Part shown: positions 1 through 10,174 of the stretch, piece by piece
Layout: each line of letters opens with the position of its first letter
Numbering within the stretch: position 1 is the first letter of the stretch
DNA from: Fidelibacterota bacterium
GTDB taxonomy: Bacteria; Fidelibacterota; Marinisomatia; SCGC-AAA003-L08; D37C17
Length of the DNA: 64,000 bases
NCBI GenBank assembly: GCA_030748955.1
Contig: JASMKZ010000001.1
Coordinates: forward strand, 1 to 64,000
Reading direction: 5' to 3'
The notes under the pieces: model-generated
Told to the model about the DNA's origin: nothing
The model's database searches: none
What the model saw: the letters and a program-made list of their open reading frames with translations, nothing else
Position numbers and translations under genes: made by a program

Positions 1-61
1 AAAAAAATGCGTATGGGTTTGAACGCTAAAATAAAACAGAAGCTTAAATAGGTATTAGAAT

Positions 62-505
62 ATGTACAAAAAAATATTTGTTTTTCAATTTATCGTCTTT
101 ATTTCAGGCTGCTCTAATGGGCTAAATTCGTCAGAAGCCTGGATTGATTATAATGATATTTCAAAAATTAAAATTGGTATGAGTATAGAAGATGTTGCTA
201 CTACACTTGGCGATCCAATTTTGATTCTTGCTGACACGGAATATGATAATACTGCATATATTTTTTATAATTATCATATTAAGCGCTATAAATTAGGCGA
301 GGGTAAAATAAATACTAATAGTAGAGTAAATTTTGGTGAAAGGGCTACTTTGCTAAAATTTACCTTTATTGAGGGGAATTTATCATCATGGGAAGAGGAA
401 AAAATAACCCTATCTATGGCAACCCCTAAAGATGCGATGAGGGGTTCTTATTTAAAATATTTTTCATTTTTGGTTAATCTTATTGTTCTTATAAAAATAT
501 TTTGA
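62..505 (+). CDS. small lipoprotein, BamE/SmpA-like fold possible
   Basis: N-terminal signal with lipobox-like FISGC; 'IKIGMSIEDVATTLGDP' resembles the SmpA/BamE motif. Confidence 0.5.
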   Translation: MYKKIFVFQFIVFISGCSNGLNSSEAWIDYNDISKIKIGMSIEDVATTLGDPILILADTEYDNTAYIFYNYHIKRYKLGEGKINTNSRVNFGERATLLKFTFIEGNLSSWEEEKITLSMATPKDAMRGSYLKYFSFLVNLIVLIKIF

Positions 506-508
506 TTT

Positions 509-775
509 TTGAATATTATAATTTCTCAGCTTACAGATAAACAAATCGAAGGGCAGGGCGTGTTGTCTTGGCCTATATGGTCATGTGATGTTTCTGAATT
601 TGATTGGGAATATTATCAGCAGGAATCCTGCTTATTATTAGAAGGAAAGGTGGAGGTTAAAAGTGAATGTGAAACTGTCCGCTTTTCTACAGGTGATTTT
701 GTAGTTTTCCCCAAGGGGTTAAAATGTCACTGGAAAGTGACTAGCCCTGTTAAAAAACACTATACATTTAATTAG
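509..775 (+). CDS. cupin domain protein (DUF861/Cupin_3-like)
   Basis: TTG start; 'LLLEGKVEV...VRFSTGDFVVFPKGLKCHWKV' cupin pattern. Confidence 0.7.
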   Translation: MNIIISQLTDKQIEGQGVLSWPIWSCDVSEFDWEYYQQESCLLLEGKVEVKSECETVRFSTGDFVVFPKGLKCHWKVTSPVKKHYTFN

Positions 776-792
776 GCCCGGGGGTAAGCTTT

Positions 793-2031
793 TTGAACAT
801 TTATCTTTGTATAATTATTGGAGCTTTGCTCCTTGAGTTTTTTCTCTTTAGCCTTTCTAGGCGTCTTGATCTGCAGAATATTTCCACCAGTTTGCCAAAT
901 GCATTTAAGGGGTATTATAGTGCTAACGAATATGCTCGCTCACAAGACTATTTAGCTGAAAATACTCGCTTTTCATATTTAACATCTACGGTTGATCTTA
1001 TCATTATTCTCATTGTGATTTTTTTGGGTATTTTTAATAATGTAGATGTATGGCTTCGAGATTTTGGGTTTTCACCCATGGTTACAGGGCTGTTGTTTTT
1101 TGGGGTGTTGTTTCTTTTTCAAGATATTATCAGCACCCCCTTTTCATTATATCGCACCTTCCTAATTGAACAGAATTTTGGTTTTAATAAAACCACTCCT
1201 AAAACATATCTTGTAGATAAACTTAAAAGTTATTTCCTTCTTATCTTATTGGGAGGCTTTACTCTATTTCTCATTCTTATTTTCTTTCATAAATTTGGAG
1301 ATTATGCATGGCTTTACGCCTGGGCTGCGTTGTCTGTCTTGCTTGTGCTGGCGCAACCGCTGTTTACTTCTGTAATTGCACCTATGTTTAATAAATTTAC
1401 ACCATTAGAGGATGGGGAGTTAAAAAATAAAATTAATGCATTAGCTGAAAAAGTAAATTTTCCAATAAGTAGAATTGATGTTATGGATGGTTCTCGTAGA
1501 TCATCAAAGGCTAACGCCTATTTTTCTGGCTTGGGTAAAAATAAGCGTATCGCCCTCTTTGACACGCTTATAGAAAAACATAGTGTTGATGAGTTGGTTT
1601 CAATTATTGCTCATGAAGTTGGGCATTATAAAAAAAGGCATAATATCAAAGGCATTATAATGGGGGTTGTTCAAACGGGAATAATGTTTTACCTATTATC
1701 ACTCTTTATCAACAATGAGGCTTTGTTTGCTGCTTTTAAAATGGAAAATGTATCAATTTATGCAAGCCTTCTCTTTTTTAGCATATTGTATTCACCCATA
1801 GAATTAATTATGTCATTTTTGGGTAATGCAATTTCCCGGAAGCATGAATTTGAAGCCGATGCTTTTGCTAAAACCTCCATCGGTACTGGTAAAGATTTAA
1901 TTGAAGGTCTAAAAAAACTAACCGTTACCAATTTGGGAAATTTAACTCCGCATAAGTTAACGGTTTGGCTAAGCTATTCTCACCCCCCCGTGTTAAGCCG
2001 AATTAAAGCTCTTGATAATATGGGAAAATGA
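793..2031 (+). CDS. M48 family metallopeptidase, Ste24/CAAX protease-like
   Basis: HEVGH zinc motif, multiple TM segments, 'RKHEFEADAFA' downstream Glu motif; TTG start. Confidence 0.9.
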   Translation: MNIYLCIIIGALLLEFFLFSLSRRLDLQNISTSLPNAFKGYYSANEYARSQDYLAENTRFSYLTSTVDLIIILIVIFLGIFNNVDVWLRDFGFSPMVTGLLFFGVLFLFQDIISTPFSLYRTFLIEQNFGFNKTTPKTYLVDKLKSYFLLILLGGFTLFLILIFFHKFGDYAWLYAWAALSVLLVLAQPLFTSVIAPMFNKFTPLEDGELKNKINALAEKVNFPISRIDVMDGSRRSSKANAYFSGLGKNKRIALFDTLIEKHSVDELVSIIAHEVGHYKKRHNIKGIIMGVVQTGIMFYLLSLFINNEALFAAFKMENVSIYASLLFFSILYSPIELIMSFLGNAISRKHEFEADAFAKTSIGTGKDLIEGLKKLTVTNLGNLTPHKLTVWLSYSHPPVLSRIKALDNMGK

Positions 2032-3188
2032 TTCGCTATTTTAATTTTGTTCTAATATGCCTCTGTTGTGTTGGCATTCTATTTTCTCACAATACATATC
2101 CAATTATACTCATTCATGGATTCCTGGGTTGGGGAAGAAATGAATTGGCTGGATATTATTATTGGGGGGGGAAAACAGATTTAGAGGCTGAATTGAAATC
2201 TGCTGGATACGAAGTGTATACTGTTTCGGTTGGGCCTATTTCTCCTAATTGGGATAGGGCTATAGAGGCCTTTTATCAAATCAAAGGTGGTCAGGTTGAT
2301 TATGGTAATGAAAAGGCTGAACAGCATGGTATCATTCAAAGGCCTTATGGAAAAAATTATACCGGTCTTTACCCTCAGTGGGATGAAAAACATCCTGTTC
2401 ATTTAATTGGCCATAGTCAAGGAGGGGCTACTGCAAAAATGTTAGAGGTTTTATTAAAAATATCTATTCCAGAAGAAGCCTCTCCCCTGCTTTCAAGTGC
2501 GCATTCTGGCTGGATAAGCAGCGTAACCACTATATCTACTCCCCATAATGGAACCACTTTAGTGCCACTTATGTTAGATGCATTTCCCTTTGCCTTAAAT
2601 TTAGCCCCCTGGTTTGGTGGAATTGACAATGAAACTCTTGACAAATTGTACAGCTTTGATTTAGAACATTGGGGTTTAGAAAGACAATCCCATGAATCCC
2701 TTTCAGAATATTATAAAAGAATCGCTCAATCACCTGTGAGCAATGAAAAAAATCTCTGCTCATGGGATTTGTCTATTGCAGGCGCAGCAGAATTTAATAA
2801 CAATTACCAAGCAGATAAAGACGTTTATTATTTTTCTATTCCAACTTTTTCTACCGAAAAGAAAAGAAACAAACCCACGCATAAACCTGACAATAATATG
2901 TCGTTTCATCTTTGGCCAACTGGCATGCTCATTGGTAATGATGAAAATGCTCCCGATAGCAGCTGGTACGAAAATGATGGAATATGCAATACGGTTTCTA
3001 TGACAAAAATTGGCAATACTATTATGCCCCCCTACTCTGGCGCTGCTGAAAAGGGATTGTGGGTATCATTGCCTCGTCTAAATGTTGATCATCAGTCTAT
3101 TATTGGACACCATGCAAGCAAATCTGACAGAGACTCTCTGGTTGTATTATACAAGAATCATTGCAAATTATTATATTCCCTTAAATGA
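2028..3188 (+). CDS. secreted triacylglycerol lipase (staphylococcal/Geobacillus-type family)
   Basis: signal peptide; 'PIILIHGFLGWGRNELAGYYYWGG', GHSQGG nucleophile elbow. Confidence 0.85.
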   Translation: MIRYFNFVLICLCCVGILFSHNTYPIILIHGFLGWGRNELAGYYYWGGKTDLEAELKSAGYEVYTVSVGPISPNWDRAIEAFYQIKGGQVDYGNEKAEQHGIIQRPYGKNYTGLYPQWDEKHPVHLIGHSQGGATAKMLEVLLKISIPEEASPLLSSAHSGWISSVTTISTPHNGTTLVPLMLDAFPFALNLAPWFGGIDNETLDKLYSFDLEHWGLERQSHESLSEYYKRIAQSPVSNEKNLCSWDLSIAGAAEFNNNYQADKDVYYFSIPTFSTEKKRNKPTHKPDNNMSFHLWPTGMLIGNDENAPDSSWYENDGICNTVSMTKIGNTIMPPYSGAAEKGLWVSLPRLNVDHQSIIGHHASKSDRDSLVVLYKNHCKLLYSLK

Positions 3189-3850
3189 GCCCTTTTAATA
3201 AAGCGGTACTTTTTGATATGGATGGTGTCGTTCTTGATACAGAGCCTCTATATACAAAGGCCGAAATCCGTCTTTTTGGAGAGTATGGGGTTATAATCCC
3301 GGAAGAAGATTGGTCTCTATTTCGAGGGTGTGCCGAACAGGATTTTTTTGACCTTAGTATGAAACGATACCATATAACTGAAGATAAACATGTTTTTATG
3401 GAAAAGGGTCGAGGATATGTGAGGGATGAGTTTAAAAAAAGTTTGTCATTTATGCCCGGGTTTCACAAACTACATAAATTAGTTACACAGCGCTATAGTA
3501 TTGGCCTGGTAACAGCGTCGCCCAGACATAATTTAAATTGGCTGCAGACGCTCATTAATTTAGATGAATTATTTGAACATATTATATCTGGCGATGAAAC
3601 CAAAAAAAATAAACCACACCCTGAACCGTATCTTAGTATGATGGAAAAGCTTAATGTTAAGCCGGAAAATGTGGTTATTATTGAAGATTCCCTCCACGGT
3701 ATTCAGGCCGCATTGGCTTCTGGTGCAGCCGTTATTGCTAAAACCGGGTCTGTTCCTGAATCTGACCTTTCAATTGCCCATCGAATTATCACACATTTAG
3801 ATGAAGTTACTCATAATATGATTGAAGATTTGTTGCTGGGGGACAAATAA
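3185..3850 (+). CDS. HAD-superfamily hydrolase, beta-phosphoglucomutase-like
   Basis: FDMDGVVLDTEP motif I; 'KPHPEPYL' and 'VIIEDSLHGIQAA' motifs. Confidence 0.85.
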   Translation: MSPFNKAVLFDMDGVVLDTEPLYTKAEIRLFGEYGVIIPEEDWSLFRGCAEQDFFDLSMKRYHITEDKHVFMEKGRGYVRDEFKKSLSFMPGFHKLHKLVTQRYSIGLVTASPRHNLNWLQTLINLDELFEHIISGDETKKNKPHPEPYLSMMEKLNVKPENVVIIEDSLHGIQAALASGAAVIAKTGSVPESDLSIAHRIITHLDEVTHNMIEDLLLGDK

Positions 3851-3867
3851 TGTTGTAATATACAACA

Positions 3868-4287
3868 ATGAATATTCCGGAACTTCTTACTAATTTAACC
3901 ACACATTACAATGCCGTCCTCCGTCAATATTCTTCTCAATTATCTCTCACCACACCACAGGCATTTCATCTCCTTTCTATTCCAGTCGATGGCATTTCAA
4001 TGTCGGGCCTAGCAAACAAGCTCGGTCTAGATACCAGCACGCTCACACGAAATATTCAAAAATTAGAAAAAATGGGGTTTGTTAGAAGAGAACAAGATAA
4101 AAAAGATAGAAGAATATTGGTGGCGTACCTAACAGATAAAGGAAGGGGGAGGGTTGAAAAAATAGAAGAGTCTCTTCTAGATTTAAATTTTTCTATGATG
4201 AAATACATCGATTTAGATGATCAGGAAAATATTCCTGAAATGTTAGAAAAACTGGTTTGGGCAATGGATTGTATTCGTGAGGAATAA
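3868..4287 (+). CDS. MarR family transcriptional regulator
   Basis: winged-helix pattern 'LANKLGLDTSTLTRNIQKLEKMGFVRREQDKKDRR'. Confidence 0.85.
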   Translation: MNIPELLTNLTTHYNAVLRQYSSQLSLTTPQAFHLLSIPVDGISMSGLANKLGLDTSTLTRNIQKLEKMGFVRREQDKKDRRILVAYLTDKGRGRVEKIEESLLDLNFSMMKYIDLDDQENIPEMLEKLVWAMDCIREE

Positions 4288-5359
4288 ATTTAATTATACT
4301 GATTTTACCTCTCACTTATTGGCGTGGTATGACGGTCGTAGCCTCCATCTGCCTTGGAGAAATTGTAATGACCCTTATAAAATATATTTATCAGAAGTAA
4401 TGTTGCAGCAAACTCAGGTAAAAACAGTATTGCCATATTACCAAAAATGGATTAATAAATACCCAACAGTACAATCTGTGGCCAATGCCAATCAGGAACA
4501 AATATTAAAACAATGGGAGGGTCTAGGATATTATGGACGCGCTCGTAATTTTCATAAATCCTGCCAAATTATTGCTATGCAATTTAACGGAGATATTCCT
4601 GCTTTGCCTGAGGAATTTTCTAAATTGCCTGGAGTAGGTCCTTATATATCGGCGGCGGTTATGTCTATTGCCTTTCACCATCCCCTGCCTGCGATTGATA
4701 CCAACGCTATTCGTGTTGGGTCGCGCTTAAAAATGGTCAAGCTTTCTTCTCCGGCTGATTCAAAGGCAATTCATAGATATCTGTCTGACAACATTGCTAT
4801 TAAGCGTCCGGGTGATTTTAATCAGGCAATTATGGATTTGGGGCGGGAAATTTGTAAATCAAAGAATCCAGCATGTGCACTCTGTCCTGTTTCTAAATTT
4901 TGTAAAGCATTGGTTAATAATTTTGTTGATAAATACCCTATTAAAATAAAACCCGCTAAAAAGCCGCATTATAATATTGCCGTGGGCATTATTTGGAATA
5001 AGGGTCAAATATTAATTTCTAAACGAAAAGAAAATGGACTTCTAGGTGGCTTGTGGGAATTTCCCGGAGGTAAAATTGAAAAGGGTGAAAATGCCCAGAA
5101 ATGTATTGTTCGAGAAGTAAAGGAAGAATTGGGAGTTCTGGTTCAACCGGCTTCCTTTCTAAAGCAGATAAAACACGCCTATACCCATTTTTCCATCACA
5201 ATGAATGCTTATCATTGTGACTATTTGCAGGGCTCGCCGCGAGCCATTGGTTGTGATAATTGGAAGTGGATTACTCCAGAGGAAATTAGGCTATTTCCTT
5301 TTCCAAAGGCTAATCATAAGCTTTTTGATAAAATAATTGCGGTAGAGGGTGTATGTTAA
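4277..5359 (+). CDS. mutY: A/G-specific adenine glycosylase with C-terminal NUDIX-like domain
   Basis: 'LPWR...DPYKIYLSEVMLQQTQV', HhH 'LPGVGPYISAAV', FeS Cys cluster C-x6-C-x2-C-x5-C, 'GGLWEFPGGKIEKGE'. Confidence 0.93.
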   Translation: MRNKFNYTDFTSHLLAWYDGRSLHLPWRNCNDPYKIYLSEVMLQQTQVKTVLPYYQKWINKYPTVQSVANANQEQILKQWEGLGYYGRARNFHKSCQIIAMQFNGDIPALPEEFSKLPGVGPYISAAVMSIAFHHPLPAIDTNAIRVGSRLKMVKLSSPADSKAIHRYLSDNIAIKRPGDFNQAIMDLGREICKSKNPACALCPVSKFCKALVNNFVDKYPIKIKPAKKPHYNIAVGIIWNKGQILISKRKENGLLGGLWEFPGGKIEKGENAQKCIVREVKEELGVLVQPASFLKQIKHAYTHFSITMNAYHCDYLQGSPRAIGCDNWKWITPEEIRLFPFPKANHKLFDKIIAVEGVC

Positions 5360-6069
5360 AGTACAAATTATTATCATTATTTTTATATGTCAGCGGGCTT
5401 TTTGCATTTATATGCATAGCAGTTGTTTTAATTATACCTAGTTTTATTTTTCTTCCCTTTCTTTATGGGTCTGTCAGGGCTTGTTGTCGTTTTATGCTTT
5501 TCTCATTATTGCTGTGGCCAAAAATAAAAGGACAATTCCCCGCCGAAGGCACTTATATAATTATGATGAATCATTCTAGCTTTATAGATGTGTTTATTTT
5601 CCCATTAATTCCAAGAGGTGCCTGGACTGGGATAACAGCTGCTGAAAATTTTAAAATTCCCCTCTTTTCAACCATTATAAACCGAATTCAAGCTATTCCT
5701 ATAGATCGGAAAAACCGCCATACAGCCATTCAAAGTATAAAAAAGGCTGAGGATGTTTTAAAACAGGGCATTCATATAGGTATTCTTCCTGAGGGGACCA
5801 GAACGATTGATGGTAAAATGCGAGATTTTAAAAAGGGCGGGTTTCATATGGCAATTAATACCAATACAGCCATCATTCCTGTTGGTGTGTCCGGGGCATA
5901 CAGTTTTAAACCCAAGGATAGATGGTGGATGATGTCGGGGCCAATTTCTATTAATATCGGCACTCCCACCAATATCTCTGAGTATTCAGATTTGGGGGTG
6001 GATGGCCTAAAAAATAAAGTGGAATTAGCAATTAAAGAGCTATCAGGAGAATGTTATGAAGTTAAATGA
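5353..6069 (+). CDS. plsC: 1-acyl-sn-glycerol-3-phosphate acyltransferase
   Basis: NHSSFID (HX4D) and 'ILPEGTRTIDG' motifs. Confidence 0.85.
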   Translation: MLKYKLLSLFLYVSGLFAFICIAVVLIIPSFIFLPFLYGSVRACCRFMLFSLLLWPKIKGQFPAEGTYIIMMNHSSFIDVFIFPLIPRGAWTGITAAENFKIPLFSTIINRIQAIPIDRKNRHTAIQSIKKAEDVLKQGIHIGILPEGTRTIDGKMRDFKKGGFHMAINTNTAIIPVGVSGAYSFKPKDRWWMMSGPISINIGTPTNISEYSDLGVDGLKNKVELAIKELSGECYEVK

Positions 6070-6721
6070 AATGAATGTTGTAATTACTGGAGCAAATGGA
6101 ACTGTTGCCTCAGAATTGATTTCTTATTTTTCAAACAGGGCGGCCTTTGTGGTTGGAACCGTGCGGCAACTTAAGACAAATGTTGAAAATGAGAATAATT
6201 CAGCTATTATAGAAATGGATCCTCTAGATCATTATTCTATTGAAAGCGCAATCAAATGGATAAATAATCAGGCTGGGGATATACATTGTTGGCTAAATAT
6301 TGTAGGTGGTTTTTCAATGGGAAACCATGTTGGTGAGGTTCGTGACGAATGGAGTTATATGTATAATACAAATTTTATGACTACTCTTAACTGCTGTCAA
6401 CAAATACTGCCCAAAATGAGGGGGGGTGGCTGGGGAAGAATTGTGAATATGGGCGCTCAGGCGGCTGTTAACGGTATGCCTCTCTCTGGACCATACTGTA
6501 CCAGCAAGGCTGCCGTACACATGCTTACAAAAATTATTGCCTTAGAAAACGGAAATGGCGTTACGTGTAATGCTTTGCTCCCAGGAATAATTGATACTCC
6601 CTCCAACAGAAATAAAATGCCTGAAGCAGACCATGACAATTGGGTAGGGCTGAATAAAATTGCTGAAAGAATTGAAGCTTTATTTTTATCTGATGAAAAC
6701 GGTTCTTTAATAGATGTTTAG
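6056..6721 (+). CDS. SDR family oxidoreductase
   Basis: TGANGTVA cofactor loop; 'YCTSKAAV' YxxxK. Confidence 0.85.
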   Translation: MKLNEMNVVITGANGTVASELISYFSNRAAFVVGTVRQLKTNVENENNSAIIEMDPLDHYSIESAIKWINNQAGDIHCWLNIVGGFSMGNHVGEVRDEWSYMYNTNFMTTLNCCQQILPKMRGGGWGRIVNMGAQAAVNGMPLSGPYCTSKAAVHMLTKIIALENGNGVTCNALLPGIIDTPSNRNKMPEADHDNWVGLNKIAERIEALFLSDENGSLIDV

Positions 6722-7428
6722 TTCGCTCGTTTAAGTTTCTGATATACATAGGTGTTTACCATTGTTGCAAGCGGTATGCTAATAAACAGTCCCGCCCCTA
6801 GGGGTATAATAGAAACAAGCACAATAATTGACATTACTGCTCCTAATAAAAACAATTCCATTACATATCCTTTTGTTATTGCCATGCTTTTTTTCACCGC
6901 CTCTACAACATTATTCTCCCCATCTACCAAAAAATAATCGTAAAATTGTAGTCGCAAAGAAATATATACTAGGGGTATAATTATAATAAGTACAGGAATT
7001 GTCGTTGATACGCCCCCCCATGTTTCTGCGACCTGCAACATATCTAAATCTGATGAAATTGAAGATAGTAAAAGTATTATCCCGGGTGCGGCTGCCAGCA
7101 GCAGTATCGACAATGTAATTAGAGATGCTAATAAGTATGGTATTAATAGATGGAAGCTACCAAACAGTTGAGAGAAGTCTCCATCTTTATTATAAATTAG
7201 ATTTAGACAAATTCGCAACATTCCCAAATTGAGCCCCATTTGAAATAAATATGCTGCTACTGTAAATAGAATAGATTGAAGCGTAACATCTTGAAGCAGT
7301 CTGTCTTGTACAATCCCCAATATAAGGTTAAGGCTAAAAATGAATACTATTACCAAAACCATTAATCCCAAATTGGGCTTTAATATGTTCCATGCGCTAC
7401 TGATGATTTCTTTTTTCGAAAATTCCAT
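6718..7428 (-). CDS. multi-pass membrane protein, function unknown
   Basis: several hydrophobic segments; similar in style to the ORF at 46590..47309. Confidence 0.6.
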   Translation of the reverse strand: MEFSKKEIISSAWNILKPNLGLMVLVIVFIFSLNLILGIVQDRLLQDVTLQSILFTVAAYLFQMGLNLGMLRICLNLIYNKDGDFSQLFGSFHLLIPYLLASLITLSILLLAAAPGIILLLSSISSDLDMLQVAETWGGVSTTIPVLIIIIPLVYISLRLQFYDYFLVDGENNVVEAVKKSMAITKGYVMELFLLGAVMSIIVLVSIIPLGAGLFISIPLATMVNTYVYQKLKRAN

Positions 7429-7624
7429 TTAATACCCTAGATTAGATAAGATAAAATTAAGCCATTTTCCGTCAATGATTATACTTTTTTCAATAGAAGT
7501 TGCAGAGCTGCACTACATTATATCTATACGATATGGTTTTGTATTGATTTCCCGTATTATCTGTGGTCGGCGTGTGTCTTTATCGGTAATTTAAAGTCTG
7601 TGCAGATACAAAATATTTGAATTT

Positions 7625-8419
7625 ATGAAAATACCCTTTACAAAATGCCATGCCAACGGAAATGATTTTATTCTTATTTTATCGGAAGACTTTCCAGACA
7701 TGGGTGCCAAAGAATCATTAATTCAACAATTGTGCAACCGCAATACGGGCATTGGTGCCGACGGACTGTTTATCATTTTGCCTTCTGAAAAATACGATTT
7801 TTTCTTAGACTATTATAATTCCGATGGTTCCTGGGAAACTTTGTGTGCAAATGGTTCTCGATGTGCCTCAAAATTTATATATAGTCTTAATAATACCAGG
7901 CGAAAATTGAAATTTGAAACAGGCGCCGGGATACATACTGCCAAAATAAAATCTAATGGCGAAGTGTTGATGAGCATGAAAACTCCAATGTATAAATCAG
8001 AATGTCTTTCTCCCGAAGGGGTCTCTGGGTTTTTTGTTGATAGTGGTGCTCGACATTTTGTGTGTCCGTCAGATAATTTAGATGAAAAACATGTGTTAAC
8101 ATTGGGACGGAAGGTTAGATACTCTCAACTATTTAATCCTCAAGGAATTAATGTAAATTTTTATCGAATTCAATCTGATAACACAGTAGAAATTAGAACC
8201 TATGAAAAGGGAGTGGAACAACTTATGACATCCTGTTCATCCGGATCTGCTGCGGTAGTATATCATCTTTCTAAGAGCCGCGGCCTTATATCACCAATTA
8301 CAACCTCCTCTGCTGGTGGATCTCTTAAGTTTACTTTTGATGACAATTGGAGAGAGGCTTTTTGTGAGGGTCCGGCAGAATTGTTGTTTTCTGGTGAATT
8401 TGAAGGAAACCTTGTCTAG
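7625..8419 (+). CDS. dapF: diaminopimelate epimerase
   Basis: 'FTKCHANGNDFIL', 'NSDGSWETLCANGSRCA', 'TSCSSGSAAV'. Confidence 0.92.
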   Translation: MKIPFTKCHANGNDFILILSEDFPDMGAKESLIQQLCNRNTGIGADGLFIILPSEKYDFFLDYYNSDGSWETLCANGSRCASKFIYSLNNTRRKLKFETGAGIHTAKIKSNGEVLMSMKTPMYKSECLSPEGVSGFFVDSGARHFVCPSDNLDEKHVLTLGRKVRYSQLFNPQGINVNFYRIQSDNTVEIRTYEKGVEQLMTSCSSGSAAVVYHLSKSRGLISPITTSSAGGSLKFTFDDNWREAFCEGPAELLFSGEFEGNLV

Positions 8420-9194
8420 TTTACAGAACATTGGGGTATTATTAGATTTAGACGGAGTGGTTTATCAGGGGGGCTCTTTAATCCCTGGTGCGGCGAAAAC
8501 TATTCATATACTCCAACACAATAACATTCCCTTTCGATTTATTACCAACACTACTCGATTGACGAAAAAAAAGTTGGTGCACAAACTACATTCAATGGGT
8601 TTGTCTATAGAAATTAATGAGGTTTTTGCCGCCCCGCATGCTGCGGTTGAATATTGTAGGGGAAGGGGATATACAGCTATTGATTTGGTGGTTCCCGATA
8701 AAAAAATGGAGGAAGACTTTTCTGATTTCAGCTTGAATGTTGAAAACCCACAGGCTGTTGTATTGGGAGATATGGGTCGCGGGTTTACCTTTGGCTTGTT
8801 AAATTCTCTATTCAAAAAGATATTACATGGGGCCGAATTTGTGGCTATGCATAAAAATAAGTATTGGCATTCTGGCAGTGAGTTAACTCTAGATTTGGGC
8901 GCTTTTGTTTCAGCGCTTGAATTTGCCACTGACAAAGAGGCGGTGCTTATTGGCAAGCCTTCTCCCTATTTATTTCAATTAGCTGTAAAGCCTTGGAAAA
9001 TCCCTTTTCAATCAATTTATATGGTTGGAGATGATGTGGTTGGCGATATTGGTGGAGCCAATAATGTGGGCATGAAGTCTATTTTGGTTAAAACTGGAAA
9101 ATTTAGAAAAGAGGGGGTAGTCTGCCCAGGGAGCAAACCAAATTATATAATCAATTCTATAGCCGATTTACCGAATTTATTACAATTATATTGA
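8394..9194 (+). CDS. HAD-IIA family hydrolase (NagD-like)
   Basis: 'VLLDLDGVVYQGGSLIPGA', 'ITNTTRLTK', 'VGDDVVGDIGGANNVGM'; GTG 8394 preferred over the track start at 8316, which overlaps dapF heavily. Confidence 0.85.
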   Translation: MNLKETLSSLQNIGVLLDLDGVVYQGGSLIPGAAKTIHILQHNNIPFRFITNTTRLTKKKLVHKLHSMGLSIEINEVFAAPHAAVEYCRGRGYTAIDLVVPDKKMEEDFSDFSLNVENPQAVVLGDMGRGFTFGLLNSLFKKILHGAEFVAMHKNKYWHSGSELTLDLGAFVSALEFATDKEAVLIGKPSPYLFQLAVKPWKIPFQSIYMVGDDVVGDIGGANNVGMKSILVKTGKFRKEGVVCPGSKPNYIINSIADLPNLLQLY

Positions 9195-9608
9195 ATCTGA
9201 CAAATGGGTAAGTGCTATTTCGCCTGCTCTATAAAGATCTGTTTCATAAATGTTGTGTAAACCCTGTAACACCTCTGCTTTTTCTCCTACAGAAATTGTT
9301 ATAAATGGTATTGATAACAATTTGAGCATATCCTGTAAAACATACCCTGATTTTTGCCACGGCCCAGGGAAAAAGAGTATTCCACCGGTTTTGTTTCGTT
9401 GTCTCTGTATGGTTGTGGCAGCCTTGGCCTCATCGTTTGTTTGTATAATTTTTACCTTCATATCAAGACTTTTTGCAACCTTACGTAAATTTCTGTTTAA
9501 TTTATCCAAAGTAATATTGGGGTTGGCTTCTATTTTTCGATGCCCCAACAGGTCCATATTGGGACCATGAATAATAAGAACGTTTTTAGAGGTTGTGTGG
9601 TCACTCAT
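9186..9608 (-). CDS. type II 3-dehydroquinate dehydratase-like protein with divergent active site
   Basis: 'VLIIHGPNMDLLGHR' and overall AroQ length and order, but canonical catalytic motifs are altered. Confidence 0.7.
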   Translation of the reverse strand: MSDHTTSKNVLIIHGPNMDLLGHRKIEANPNITLDKLNRNLRKVAKSLDMKVKIIQTNDEAKAATTIQRQRNKTGGILFFPGPWQKSGYVLQDMLKLLSIPFITISVGEKAEVLQGLHNIYETDLYRAGEIALTHLSDSI

Positions 9609-10108
9609 AATTTTAACTGTTCAAGGTACATGTTTACAATTTTTTCGTGACAAGGAAAGGCAAGGTTGGGCAGTTTTTCTAATGGGAACAAGACCGCTTC
9701 TGCCGCATCATCGCCCGCCTTCAATGCTGACCAATCTTCAATTTGTACTTCCATTCCCACCAACAATATGTCCCCAAAAATTGTATTAAAATGACTGCAT
9801 GTTCCTAGCAGGCCTTTCACCTTACCCTGCAGGTTTGTTTCTTCAATCAGCTCTCGCTCTGCCCCCATTTCCGGCGTTTCTCCCCTTTCAATAAATCCTC
9901 CTGGCAAGCCCCACATTCCTTTTCCTGGCTCAGCGGCTCTTTTCACTAATAATAATTGTTTTTTGTATATACAAATTAGGGTGGCTGTTGGTTTTGGGTT
10001 TTCATAATGAATGGCTCCGCATTGTGAACAATGGTGGCGCATGTTGCCATCTTTTGCGCCAAATTGATTTTTTTTGCCGCAATTTGAACAGAATTCTAAG
10101 TATCCCAT
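9605..10108 (-). CDS. NUDIX hydrolase with N-terminal zinc ribbon (NudC-like)
   Basis: CxxC...CxxC ribbon; 'GLPGGFIERGETPEMGAERELIEET' Nudix box. Confidence 0.88.
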   Translation of the reverse strand: MGYLEFCSNCGKKNQFGAKDGNMRHHCSQCGAIHYENPKPTATLICIYKKQLLLVKRAAEPGKGMWGLPGGFIERGETPEMGAERELIEETNLQGKVKGLLGTCSHFNTIFGDILLVGMEVQIEDWSALKAGDDAAEAVLFPLEKLPNLAFPCHEKIVNMYLEQLKL

Positions 10109-10174
10109 AATTGAAATATAAGGTAGATTTCATCATTGTATAAAGACAGATAAAAATGCTAATATTTACGACCT

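Noticed and set aside
8316-8393. Upstream ATG start of the HAD-IIA hydrolase
   Set aside because: Would overlap dapF by about 100 bp; homology begins after GTG 8394.
8504-8956. 150-aa antisense ORF within the HAD-IIA gene
   Set aside because: Shadow ORF, no domain signature.
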